Source: Chromera velia
Taxonomy: Eukaryota; Sar; Chromeraceae
Direction of reading: 5' to 3'
DNA length: 43,056 nt
Assembly (NCBI GenBank): GCA_018398765.1
Contig: JAHBMJ010000651.1
Location: forward strand, 1-43,056
A program made the position numbers and the translations under genes. Within the stretch, counting starts at the first letter, position 1; each line of letters begins with the position of its first letter. A model generated the notes under the pieces. The model saw only the letters and a program-made list of their open reading frames with translations. It ran no database searches and had not been told where the DNA came from. This document shows, piece after piece, positions 32,953 to 43,056 of the stretch.

Positions 32953-33512
32953 AATTTATACTAGGCGACGCATAGTGGTTTAAAAAAAAAAAAAAATAGA
33001 CCTTTCCAGATTTTTTTTTCTTTTTTTCTACGAAAGATTTCCTAGAGCACCTCTAGGAGTACCTAGAGGAACACCTGTTTCGAGTTTGCATGGACATAAA
33101 AGCAGGGAAACAGTTGAGTCTCAAGTGAAAGGGGGAAAGGGGGAAGAAAACGACGGACTGGTGGCGGCGAGGAGGGTCACTCACCTTCATCGCAAGATGA
33201 ATATCGTCCTGTTTCTGGACCAGTGTGTTCCCTCTGTGGAACTGAGTTAACAGAACAGCTGGGTGATCAAGAACCTTTGACCCGGAGGCGCTCGAAACGA
33301 TAAACCTTGTGTCACTGGGATCCTAGATATAACCTGGGAGCGCTCAAAAAGTAAAACTGGGATCCTAGATATGATTCAAACTCTAGCTGAAGCTAGTCAT
33401 TTAACCTTTATTTTTTTTTACATATACAATAATTTTTTTTTTAAAAAAAAAAAAGAATAGACGTTTTCAGATTTTTTTTTTTTTTACCACTATGCGTCGC
33501 CTAGAATTTATA
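32953..33512. mobile_element. Terminal-inverted-repeat element 1, 544 bp, 8-bp TSD
   Basis: CTAGGCGACGCATAGTGGT at 32961-32979 is inverted at 33486-33504, and poly-A and poly-T tracts sit just inside the two ends. The 8-bp word AATTTATA flanks both ends (32953-32960 and 33505-33512), a perfect target-site duplication. An 8-bp TSD occurs in hAT and a few other DNA transposon groups. No transposase frame is present, so it is non-autonomous. A GC-richer interior (about 33030-33360) contains an exon-like segment. Confidence 0.85.
33184..33240 (-). other. Possible captured exon inside TIR element 1
   Basis: On the minus strand a segment begins after a TTAACTCAG acceptor-like site and ends at GATGAAG followed by GTGAGTGACC, a strong donor. 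In the open frame it reads FHRGNTLVQKQDDIHLAMK. The 57-nt length and both splice-like edges fit a host exon carried by the element, but the segment is too short to identify and could be chance. Confidence 0.3.
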
Positions 33513-33524
33513 ATACACATGCTG

Positions 33525-34319
33525 CAAATTACTAGGCGTAGGATATCAAAATCAAATAATAAAATATGACGTCATTTTTTCAACTTTCAAGTTTTTTTTT
33601 TAAATATTTGATTTTGATTTTTTATATTTTTGAAACCATCAAAATATAAGTCAAAACTCAAGACACTAGTCAAAACTAGGAAGTTTAACCAGCTTTATAA
33701 AAAGAATGCGAAAGAATGCATGATGAATCCACAAAACAACTTATTTATAATTGTTTTTATTGAGAACAAAGACAATGACCGTCAATGACAGCCTCTAGGC
33801 TTGCAGGGCAGAATGGGGCTCTAACACATCGCAATGATCCCCCTCGTCCTTCTGCTACCAAAGCAAAAAAATCTTCTTCTTCACTGGCATCTCTTTTTTA
33901 CCCAAGACGCAGAGTCTTCTGTATACATGTGCTTCTTCTGCAAAGACATGAATGCGCACGTCTTTTATGAAGAAGAAACAAATCATCTCAACATACCTTC
34001 CCCACACACGTCCTTCAATGAGGCGACCTTCAAGGGCACAGGCATATTTGTCAACGTCAAGACTCCGTCTACCAGACAGGCCTTTGTGGGATAGGAGGCC
34101 GAGTCTCTTGACTTTGTCGGTATAACACAGCGCAATCCAACCTTCCTCCTCCCCGATCGGTGTGCCAAATACAAACGTGCTAAATACAAACGGTCCTAGT
34201 AGCCACTTATAGGTCAAACTTAGCATTTTTGACATTTGAATCATATGGTCATTTTTTTTCGGTTTTGATCATTATTATTTTTGATTATTGTTTTCAATAT
34301 CCTACGCCTAGGCAAATTA
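33525..34319. mobile_element. Terminal-inverted-repeat element 2, 779 bp, 8-bp TSD
   Basis: CTAGGCGTAGGATAT at 33533-33547 is inverted at 34297-34311. GCAAATTA flanks both ends (33525-33532 and 34312-34319), a perfect 8-bp target-site duplication. The TIR shares its first seven bases, CTAGGCG, with element 1, which ends only 28 bp to the left, so both probably use related transposases. The interior is AT-rich at the edges and GC-richer at 33770-34200. There, both strands have frames of 60-130 codons, for example minus-strand GTPIGEEEGWIALCYTDKVK, with no recognised domain and no intact transposase. Confidence 0.85.
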
Positions 34320-34430
34320 CTTATTTTTAAACAGATACATGTATTGCTACAACAACATTAGGCAAAGAATTTTTTTGAATGGCTTCAAATCTTTGCTACT
34401 GTTTGGCAGTGTCTGCACGTCTCTTAACGT

Positions 34431-36210
34431 TTATGACTGGAAACCTGAAAGCCCGAGAGCCTCAGTTGATCCCCCTGCATGTCCACTCAACCCCCTTCTG
34501 GTGCCTCCTCTGGAAGCGTCCAGAGCAGCCCCTCCATCTTCATTCTCCACAGCTGCCGCGTCTGCGTCGTGTGTCCGATTGAACGAGGGGGTGTCCACGC
34601 TCCCCTGGGCCCTCTCGATTCCCTCCCCCCTCCCTGCCCCCTCTTCCCCCCCAAATCGGTCCCAAAAGCCATTAGCGTCTGAGACAGAGACAGACGCCTG
34701 GTGGCTCGGAACGGCTCCCTGAGAAACTCCGGGAAGGTTCCCGCCCGACGCCGCGAGGGGTGGAACGGAAGCAATACCCTCTGCGTCTTCGTCTCCGCCA
34801 CCCGAGTGGACGGCCGTGAACCCGTTTTGCTCCGGAGGAGAAAGGAGACGGTCAGAGATTCCCATGTGTCCCCCCTCATGCACGAGTGCGGGGGCAGACG
34901 TGGCGTGGGGGGGAAGCCTGTCGGGAGGGCCCCCGGGGAAGTCGGAGTCCAGGGGGGGGGGCGCGACGGTGACAGAGGGGTTGGGAAGGGATGCGGCCAT
35001 GGTGTTGTTCTCTGTCATGATGGGCACAGGACGGCACCGAGGTGAGGCCATCTGGGTGAACTGCTGTTGTCTTTTCGCGACGTGCTCTGCGTCTGGGAAG
35101 GCTGCAGAGGTGGAGTAGACTACTGGGATGGTCGAGTGGGGTTGGGACGAGTGCAGCTGGTTGACTGCAGAGTGGAGGGAAGAGAACTGAAGATTCATCG
35201 GACCTCCAGGTCCACCTGGAGAGGGGGAGAGGAGAGGAGACGCGGGAGGAAAGGGGGAGGTCTCGACCTCGATTGCGTTGGCTGCCAGGAGGGCGGACAT
35301 CTTCTCGAGGTTCTTCTGCAATCGCTTGTAATCTGCATTCTTCCGAGTCAGCTGCTGGGAGAGAGACTGCACACAGAGAAGAGAAGAGAAAAGAAGGGAA
35401 GGGATTGGAGAGCAGTGGGGGGGAGGGTGACATTTGTCTGGACACATACAGACACGTAGACGTACACTGAAACGCCTCAGAAGCAGCGGCAGCAGATCAA
35501 CTGAAGAATCAGACAGTCTCATCTTCCACATGAAGAGCCGCCTCGAGGCTCCTCAACCAACACGAGAAGCGCACCAGGCAGACGGGGAGAAAGAAAACCA
35601 AACCTCAGCCAGTCAAACTAGCGCTTCTTTCGAGAGCTGCGAGATAACACATTTCAAAGAAGAAGCAGATCATAAGAAAACTCTTTACCGCCTGGAGTAC
35701 TGCTGGAAGTTTGAAAGCAAAAGAACCTAAAACATGTCCAAGAACGAAACAAGAACGCAAGAGTGCCAGCTTTCTGACTGACTGACTGACCCCCCTTTCC
35801 TTCTGGAACTCCACAACCCACTGTTCCCTGAGTGACTCCTGGGCCCTCAACAGGCTCGCTGCCTTCTCCTCCTGCGTGCGGGCCCTCTGTTGTACCTGCT
35901 TCAGACGGTCGGAGAGTCTCTCGTTGGTAGACAGCCACTCGGCCCTCTCCCTCTCCAAGCGGGTCTCCAGCCGTTGGCGCTCACTCTCCAACTCCTGCAG
36001 ACAGACAGACAGACAGATTATATGGTTTCTTTCCCTCCTTTTCTTCATGAACACAACAGACAGACTATATCAGACAGGCAGGCAGACAAATAAGAGAACA
36101 ATTAAGTGAGACAAAGTGCCGCCTCCTCCTCTTATTTTGGATTGGCGCTGTGTGCCCCAGAACGGAAGATAGGCAGAACATGAGCTCCGACACTCTCTCT
36201 CTCTCTTTCT

Positions 36211-36247
<37 letters not shown>

Positions 36248-36250
36248 TCT

Positions 36251-36295
<45 letters not shown>

Positions 36296-36481
36296 TACCT
36301 CTCAAAACCAGTGCACTGGCCCCATAACCGACCCACTGACCCTGCTGAGTCGCGTCCTGTCAGCAGCCAACGACGCTACTTGTTGCGAGGCTGCCCGTCT
36401 GTCTGCGTCTGTGGCTGCTAGTTGGACCTGGAGGTCACTGAGGCGTTTCTGAAGATCTCCCAGGTCGTTCTGCATGCGGAC

Positions 36482-36552
<71 letters not shown>

Positions 36553-36583
36553 GAGAGAGAGAGAGAGAAAGAGAGAAAGAGAA

Positions 36584-36624
<41 letters not shown>

Positions 36625-37522
36625 CATTGGGAAAAGAGGAGAAAAAAACACAAAAAGATAAAGCGGAGAAATGATCATTTCTTCCGCCTGTTTGGATCTC
36701 TCCCAGACAGAAGTTTCGGAATTGCCGTCTGTCTTCCTTCCAAGTTATCAATTAATTCCGAAGACGGTATAGAAACTCAACCGCCGTCTCTATCAAAGAG
36801 AGACACAACACCGCAACCCTGGAAGAAAATTAAAAAACCTGTCTGCTTCCACACAAAGCAACCTCCCACCCACTCACTCACTCACTTCTTTCTGTTTAAT
36901 CCTGTTCGCCCAATCAGTCGCTGAATCCTCCTTTGCCCTCACTGCTCTCTGCAAGTCCCCCTCTAGTTCGTCTACTCGCCTGCTCAGACCGCGCTCTGCC
37001 TCGATGGCCTGGAGAGCAAGACGCTGCTGCCTCTGCACCTCTGCCTGCAGAAATAGACGGGCGGGCAAAAAGCAAAATGGGGTCCGCATGATGCAGAGTG
37101 AAAAGCCATGCTCCTTTACGTCTGTCCTCCGCAGGGAACACCGTCGCTTCGGAGGGTATCTTGATTGCCCGCCCAGCATCAGACCGGAGTGGATGCAATG
37201 CATGCGGGTGCAGAATGAATGAAAAAAAAACATGCAGACGAAGACGCGGAAGCAAAGAGCTTGCTGCAAACAGATTTTCCCCTCATACCTACACCACCAC
37301 ATGAAGACATGGGCCCTTGCAGACCCATTGAAGTTGCATGCATGCACACACCCACATTCCCTTCCCTTCTCTTCCCTTCCCCCCACCCACCCTGAGTGCC
37401 TCTCTCTCCCTATGCGCATTCCCCTCTCCTCTGTCTCGTCCCCTCTTCTCTGCTTCCAGAGACTCCAGGGCTCGTTGGAGCTCTCTCTCCAGACCCTCAG
37501 ACTGCACAGCACAGAGGGGGCA

Positions 37523-37560
<38 letters not shown>

Positions 37561-40500
37561 ATGGAGAGGAGAACTGAAGACAAAAGACTTTTTCTGGCGG
37601 TATTCTGCACACACGGCCATGCTTCCTCTCTCTCACCCACGCAGACAAATCTCCTCTCTACCTCCCTGCTCACTGATTTCACTCCCCCACCAGCAGACAG
37701 ACAGACAAAGGTAAGGAGCATGAGGGTACCTCACATCCCGACCCTTCTCGACAGAGACCTTCGCTCCCTCTCTTCTCCCTCGAATGAATTCCATTTGCCC
37801 ACCCACCCACCCACCTACCCACCTTCTCATGGAGAATTCCCCTCTCCGTCTCCAACTTCAATTTGAGAACGTTGGCGTCATTCCGCAATTTCTCGTCGAG
37901 ACCTGAGAGCTCAGAGCGCAGACGCTCCTCGGATGCTGACACCTGCATAGGCAGACAGACAGACAGACTATATATATGTTGCTTCTTCTCCCTTCTTTTC
38001 TTCTTGCACAGACAGACAGACAGGCCATTTTGTCTTTTCTTTCCCTTATCTATTCCGTTCTTTCAGAAGACAGACAAACAGAGAGACACAGGGAGACAAG
38101 GAAAAGAAATAAACTGCAGACGCCAAAAGCAAAGCAGCTATTTCCATTTGGTCTCTCCTTCTAGCTGACAGTGAAAGTAGACAGCATCCCCAACCGGCCA
38201 GACAAGGCAGAGAAAGACATGCCTTTCGCTCTTTCTCTCTCTCGCATGAGGGCAAACAGTGATGCTCTGCGTTTTTTTGAGTGATCAAGACACATGTCTC
38301 TAACTCCCCACCCCCCCATATCCTCGCACCTCCCCCCTCCCCCCACCTGACCGACCGACCTGTCTTCTGAGGACCGCGGCCTCCTTGGAGCTCCTGTCTG
38401 CCTCCAGCCGTGCCTCCTCTGCCTCTCGTCTTTGGGCTTCGTGGGCCTTCCGTTCCTGCATTGAAACGAATTAACCAACAAACAGACGCACACAGACACA
38501 CATACACACATACACACACACACACACACATCGATGCGCACGCCCCCCCACTCGCACGCAGATATCTGTCGATCGCACATTTTCACCCTTTGTGAGGCCG
38601 TCTCTTTTCCTCGCTCTATTCAGTACTGAAAGAGAAAGCCCATGCCAGTTCTCTTTCACAAAAGGGCTCTTTCGGCCCGCAGACACTTGCCCCNCCCCCC
38701 GCCCCGAAACAATAAGTAAGTGCACGCGAAGGGCGCGAGAGAAAGAGAGAAACTGACCCCTTCATTTTGAGCCGCCAGCGCGCTGTTCTTCTTCTCAAGC
38801 GCTCTCATCTCAGCGGCCGCCTGCAGGCACAATCACGGAAGGGAAAAGCAGAGACGACAGAAGAAAGACAGACACGATACAGGCGTTACTGAAAAGGGAC
38901 GCAGCACGAGTTGGATCGGTCGGAGCATGGCAGCACGAAAGCGAGCCGGAAGGTAAACGAGTCAGTCACAATTAAGAGCTCTCTCTGTGTGCTTGTATGT
39001 CTGTGATCATGAAAGCGCGACAAGTCTTCATTCGATCGAGAGGGATGATATAAAGCAGCGACGGGTGAGGGGAAAAAACAGGAGAGAGGCGGGGAGAAAG
39101 GTTTCTGATGACGAAGAGAAAAAGGACAAAAGATGAGATGAGATGAGGCGAGGCAGTGTTGCCATGTGGGGCTCCGCAGCAAGAGGAGTCTAATTTATGA
39201 GTATGGTTTCTGGCGTCTGCATATGGATCTATCGACCGACCAACCGACCAACCAACTGACCGTCTCCATGTCTTTCCGACTAAGGTCCCTTGCCTGAATA
39301 GCGCTCCTGAACAAGAGAACGAACAGACAGACACATGCTTATTCTTATGCTCTCACAGACCAGTTGTATTACTCCACACACACAAAGGCGTTGGACTGTC
39401 GCACGAGCAGCCCTTCGTCCTGCGCTTTCTCTTTCTCTCTTTGATTAAGGCGCCGTGTGCTTGACCCACCTGTGCAATCCGCTTTCGTGCGACATCTTCC
39501 AATCCATTCCCATCAGCACGCTCTGCTACTCACTCTACTAGCTGTCAGTCACAATCATTTGTCAATTATGCCTGCGTCAATATCCAGCGAAAACCAGCGA
39601 CGAAGGACTGCCTGAGATAATTCTCAGAGCGACGACAACATTTATCGATACACCTCCCGTGCACCCGACCTGAGTTGGGTTTCAAAGTCATCCGCCCTCG
39701 CTGCGTGCGCCCCCGACTGTGCCTCTGCGGCCTTTGCCCTCTGGAGGAGCCTCAACGTCTCCGCCTCATGGTTCGTCTTGGAGGTCTGGAGGGTCTCTGA
39801 GAGGGACTGCAGCCAGGCAGGCAGGCAGACAGGCAGATACAGGAACTCAATATGAGTTCACTTTTCGCCGTATTTCTTCTTTGTGTTCCTGTGCTTGTTG
39901 TTGGAGAAACATTACACGCGAAAGCGCTCGCACACACCCGCGTGCAAAGATGAAAGTGTCGACCCTGATGAAAGAAACAAAAGAAGGAAGACACATTTGG
40001 GAGGAAAAACAAGTACACGCAGAACTCTTCCAGAACCTTTCCTGCCGACCAAACGAACCACACAAACACCGACCGACCCACGGACAGAGCAGCCAACTGA
40101 AGGACGCACCGACAGACGGACAGACGGACCTGAACGTCCTCCTCCAGCCTTTCCGCCTTCCCCCTCAATGTCCTCACAGCTGCCCTTGCTCTCTCGGCCT
40201 CTCTCCTCTCTTCGTCCAGCTCGACGTCTCGACTCGTCACCTGCACACACGCACGCACACGAATACATACACACACACACACACACAAATTGTCAGATAG
40301 ACGGACAAACATAGAAAACATACAGACAGAGAGCCCTACCCACGTACGTACCTTCTCAGAGAGTTCCGACAGCTTTCCCTTTGTCCTTGCGAGTTCCGTC
40401 TCTGTCAGGTGCAGTCTCTCCCGGGTCCCCTCCAGAGCCGCCACTGCGGCCTCCTCTGCTGTGCCTCCCCCCCCTCCCCTGGCTTGGTCCGCCTCCAGGC

Positions 40501-41799
40501 CTCCTTCCTTCGCTTGGGCAAGCGCGGACACCTGAGAGGAGAAAAGGGAAGAGGCAAGGAGAGAAACCGAGCAGTTGCGGGACATGAGAAAGATGTGCAC
40601 TACAAAGATGTTTTAAAACGGAGACAGATGGGAGAGAAGGTGAGGTCGGGGTACTCTGTCCAATCTAGAAGGTTAGTATGAATGAACGAAGACTGTCCAA
40701 TCCAGAAGGTTAGTATGAATGAACGAAGACTGTCCAATCCAGAAGGTTAGTATTATTGAACGAAGACTGTCCAATCCAGAAGGTTAGTATGAATGAACGA
40801 AGACTGTCCAATCCAGAAGGTTAGTATGAATGAACGAAGACTGTCCAATCCAGAAGGTTAGTATTATTGAACGAAGACAGGCGCCCAGTCACCCACTCAC
40901 CCGCTGTCGAAGGAGGATGTTTTGCTTGCCGAGGAGTTCCACCTGCTCCCTGGCCACCCTGTACAGTTCGTGGAGCTCTCGGCGTTCGTCGAGTGCAGCT
41001 GCTGTTGCCCAGTCTGTTGTTTTGATTGTCAGGGAACAGAGGCACAAATGAATAAGGGGGGGGGGCAGGCACATTTGTGTGAATGGAAGGAAAAGAAACG
41101 ACAGGAGAGGACAAACGGGGAGAAGAACACTCGGAACGGAAGGAAGGAGGCAAGAAGGGGGCAATGGGAGAAGGTAAGGGAAGCAGGTGGCGTGAAACCG
41201 TGGATGGTACCAGCTTCAGGAATTCGTTTAGCACAATAGAATGCCAACACGCACCAATTCTTCAGGCAGATACCCCAACTCCCTTTCCCACCTTCATTCT
41301 CTCTCACTGACTTACCACCGGGCTTCCTTCCCTCCTCCTCGAATCTCCGCAACGCATCGTGAGCTTCGTTCAGTTGGCTGTACAGTTGAGAATTTTCTTC
41401 GATCAGCTGTCGGGTTCTGTCGCTCAGGTGGGCCAGTTCCCTTTGCTTCTGGAGAAACGCCGCCTCAGAGGAGCGAATCCGATCGTCGTATGCGAGCAGA
41501 AGAGGGTTCATCAACTGAACGTTCATCGTCCAGGGAGGCAATGTGATGTCGTCCGTCTCCCTGGCACGTTGCAACATCTCCTGTCTGTAGATTTCAGGCT
41601 TGCATAACTGCTGCAGACGTCGGAGCTCCAGCGTGACTCTCTCGGCATACTCTTTCATGGCATCAAATTCTTGGTGTGCGACTGCGAGTTGCTCCGCAAG
41701 CTCGGTCTCGCTCTTGTTCTTATAGGGGAAAGCTGAGGAGGCCGCAAGCGGCTCCGCCTGGAGGTACGGCTTCCTCACATCAGTGGAATGGTCCTGCAT
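34431..41799 (-). CDS. 962-aa coiled-coil protein, 14 exons
   Basis: Exons (minus strand): 41799-41316, 41013-40901, 40531-40352, 40240-40130, 39806-39670, 39306-39261, 38820-38758, 38455-38360, 37942-37823, 37501-37391, 37044-36886, 36469-36341, 35994-35791, 35366-34431. All junctions are in phase; the CDS is 2,889 nt including the stop. Residues 1-160 form a conserved-looking head (ELAEQLAVAHQEFDAMKEY, TMNVQLMNPLLLAYDDRI, LIEENSQLYSQLNEAHDAL). Residues ~165-690 are almost unbroken heptad-type helix rich in Glu, Arg, Leu and Ala, with one exon per ~15-68 residues. The last ~280 residues are Pro/Ser/Gly-rich and probably disordered. The layout resembles centrosomal, basal-body or cytoskeletal coiled-coil proteins, but I cannot name an orthologue. 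A structural or scaffold role is inferred from architecture alone. Confidence 0.78.
36179..36297. repeat. (TC)n, (CA)n and (TG)n microsatellites in intron
   Basis: TC run, then CACACACACACACTCTGAG, then a long TG run, inside the intron between exons 12 and 13 of the coiled-coil gene. The CA and TG arms around CTCTGAG are self-complementary. Confidence 0.9.
36480..36624. repeat. (GA)n microsatellite ending at an acceptor
   Basis: About 145 bp of GA with AAAG interruptions and one GAATTC. On the minus strand it is a (CT)n tract running into the exon-12 acceptor (TGTCCGCATGCAG), so it acts as that intron's pyrimidine tract. Confidence 0.9.
40655..40878. repeat. 37-bp minisatellite, six units, in intron 2 of the coiled-coil gene
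   Basis: Unit GAAGGTTAGTATGAATGAAC followed by GAAGACTGTCCAATCCA. Units 1, 2, 4 and 5 have TATGAATGAAC; units 3 and 6 have TATTATTGAAC. The A-A-B-A-A-B order shows a 111-bp trimer that was itself duplicated. Confidence 0.92.
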
Positions 41800-42647
41800 G
41801 GCTCTCAGCTTGTTTGTCTAACTGTCTGGACAGAGAATTAGGATAGAGGTGTTGTGTGCTCAAGGATCGAGCAACAAACAGGTATCAGGAGGAAGGAAGA
41901 CAAACAAACAACAGATTGCAGAGAACTTGAGCCGGATACGTCAAACAGAACTGAATGGAGCAGACTGAGGTTTCCCCCAGAGTGCTGAAACGTTGCAAGA
42001 AGTAATTAGCGGGTCAGACGGTACACGCAGCGTGCGTTGGATGGCACATGTATGTTGTGTGAAGAAGAGCAGGGGAAGCACAGTTTTTATAGCAGGTGAC
42101 GTTCTGTCGGAAGTTTCGATCCTCACGTGATCTCACGTGTTGCTTCAAAAGGACGGTAGAAGATCGCCCCCGGCGTCCCCCCCCAAAACCCCATGTACCT
42201 AGCCACTTTGGCCGGGGCCCTTCGCCGCCCGCTAGCCGGATTTCACATAGGAGAGACCTACCTAGCCAGCTTCCACAATCAGCTTCGTCGCCTGCGAAGG
42301 TTCCTATGAGACCTACCTAGCTCCGCCCGGCCAGTTGCTTCGCCGTCTGCTTTGGAGATACAGTGTAGGTTGGGTTTCCTTCAGAATGGTCTTCGCCGTC
42401 TGTCGTTCTAAAGGTCTGTTGATATGGGCACAAATTTGACTGACCTTTACCGTGGACAGAGGGTGCTCTTCCACCTTCTCTCAATCCACAAAGATTCTGA
42501 AGCTTCACTGACTGACAGTTAGGCAGCAATATCTGTCAATCATTGTACAGGACTGTGCCTGTTACAACCGGTAACGGCACACAGCTGCGGTCCTAGATTG
42601 TAGAGAGCAGCCGTGTTTCTGGCTGCGGGTCTCGATGCGAGCCCCCC
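41800..42647. other. Upstream region of the coiled-coil gene
   Basis: It presumably contains the promoter and 5' UTR of the minus-strand coiled-coil gene. TCACGTGATCTCACGTG (two CACGTG-like words) lies near 42124-42140. A C-rich, partly repeated stretch with ACCTACCTAGC words lies at 42170-42330. No gene is evident. Confidence 0.4.
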
Positions 42648-42893
42648 TTAAGAAGATGCCAAGAATTGGAGAGCGAAGAAGCCTACTACAAGAAGCGGGA
42701 TAGACAATAGAACCCAGGAGCGACTGTTTAGTCGAAAAATGGTAGGACGCCTCATTCTGAAAAGTGGCGAAGAAAGTTGCTGGGTCATCCATTCTTCATT
42801 GATGGCCTGCGCCTTGTCCCCCATGTCTTTTTGCAGATCGAGCATAGGAAGGAAGCCACATGATATTGGACGCAACAAACACCCTGCCAGCAT
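42648..42893 (-). CDS. Possible terminal exon with a C-terminal membrane segment
   Basis: Minus-strand frame of 81 codons ending at 42648. The last third, SWVLLSIPLLVVGFFALQFL, is a strong single membrane span close to the stop, as in tail-anchored proteins. The preceding part (INEEWMTQQLSSPLFRMRR) is plausible soluble sequence. The apparent ATG at 42893 may not be real; this could be the last exon of a gene extending past the right edge of the window. No family recognised. Confidence 0.3.
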   Translation of the reverse strand: MLAGCLLRPISCGFLPMLDLQKDMGDKAQAINEEWMTQQLSSPLFRMRRPTIFRLNSRSWVLLSIPLLVVGFFALQFLASS

Positions 42894-43056
42894 CAGGAAT
42901 TTGGTCGGCTAAGGGGACTCCACGCTCCGTCCGTGCTGAGGTCATCTGAGGTCGGTCAATCCATCCACGTCCTTCTGCATGTTTTTACGTACCTTCCTAC
43001 CTCTCTCGTGCCTTCTTCCCATTTCTTCCCTGTCTCAATCCCTCATGAAACTCAGG
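42894..43056. other. Right edge of window, no feature assigned
   Basis: 163 bp of mixed, slightly pyrimidine-rich sequence. No frame or repeat of note. Confidence 0.4.

Noticed and set aside
34701-35460. Plus-strand frames over the last exon of the coiled-coil gene
   Set aside because: Antisense shadows of the Pro/Ser/Gly-rich C-terminal exon, without splice support.
38046-38586. Minus-strand frames of Cys-Val runs near a CA/TG tract
   Set aside because: Microsatellite translation in the intron before exon 38455-38360.
38694-38694. A single N base in a C run
   Set aside because: Ambiguous base in a homopolymer in an intron of the coiled-coil gene; a sequencing matter, not biology.
40655-40878. 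Possible CRISPR array (regular repeats)
   Set aside because: Units are contiguous with no unique spacers, inside a eukaryotic intron; it is a minisatellite.
42170-42330. Repeated ACCTACCTAGC words in a C-rich stretch
   Set aside because: No clear unit length, boundaries or inverted ends; insufficient to call an element.
1-43056. tRNA, rRNA or other structured RNA genes
   Set aside because: I saw no tRNA-like cloverleaf or A/B-box pair and no rRNA-like sequence; a tRNAscan or Infernal run would be needed to exclude them fully.

Overview
This is eukaryotic nuclear DNA. Three genes are broken into many short exons (25 to 1,465 nt). Their introns are full of microsatellites, acceptors are almost always CTGCAG, TTGCAG or GTGCAG, and donors follow GTNNGT. 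TGCATGCA-type motifs, many introns, a GC-rich coding / AT-rich intergenic contrast and abundant decayed retroelements suggest an alveolate. A chromerid alga such as Chromera velia fits best, but this is inference from style, not from a marker gene; a coccidian-type genome is the main alternative.

Layout: positions 1-1.5 kb hold (TG)n-rich repeats and the end of a decayed LINE. 2.1-5.3 kb is an LTR element with a poly-purine tract and a 4-bp target-site duplication, carrying only a decayed Thr-rich reading frame. 5.9-18.0 kb (+) is a 21-exon gene for a predicted 1,669-aa protein with two cyclic-nucleotide-binding-like domains. 18.0-20.6 kb is mostly AT-rich spacer with one small minus-strand ORF made of three zinc-ribbon-like modules. 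20.6-25.2 kb (+) is a 7-exon, 570-aa major facilitator transporter of the oxalate/formate-antiporter type. 25.5-34.3 kb is a transposon cluster: a second LINE remnant with TTAGGA-repeat tails, a 589-codon uninterrupted ORF with two apparent PD-(D/E)XK nuclease-like cores, a gag-only LTR element (313-bp LTRs, 5-bp TSD), and two adjacent terminal-inverted-repeat elements with perfect 8-bp TSDs. 34.4-41.8 kb (-) is a 14-exon, 962-aa coiled-coil protein. The last kilobase holds a possible minus-strand exon with a C-terminal membrane segment.

All three spliced gene models were built by hand from splice motifs and keep reading phase at every junction. They are internally consistent but not confirmed by transcripts. 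The host genes share no obvious pathway.

The most unusual signals are: intron 5' ends that are tandem GTNN tetranucleotide arrays; intron 3' ends that are microsatellites running into CAG; the tandem nuclease-like ORF; the gag-only LTR element with one in-frame stop; and the paired TIR elements.
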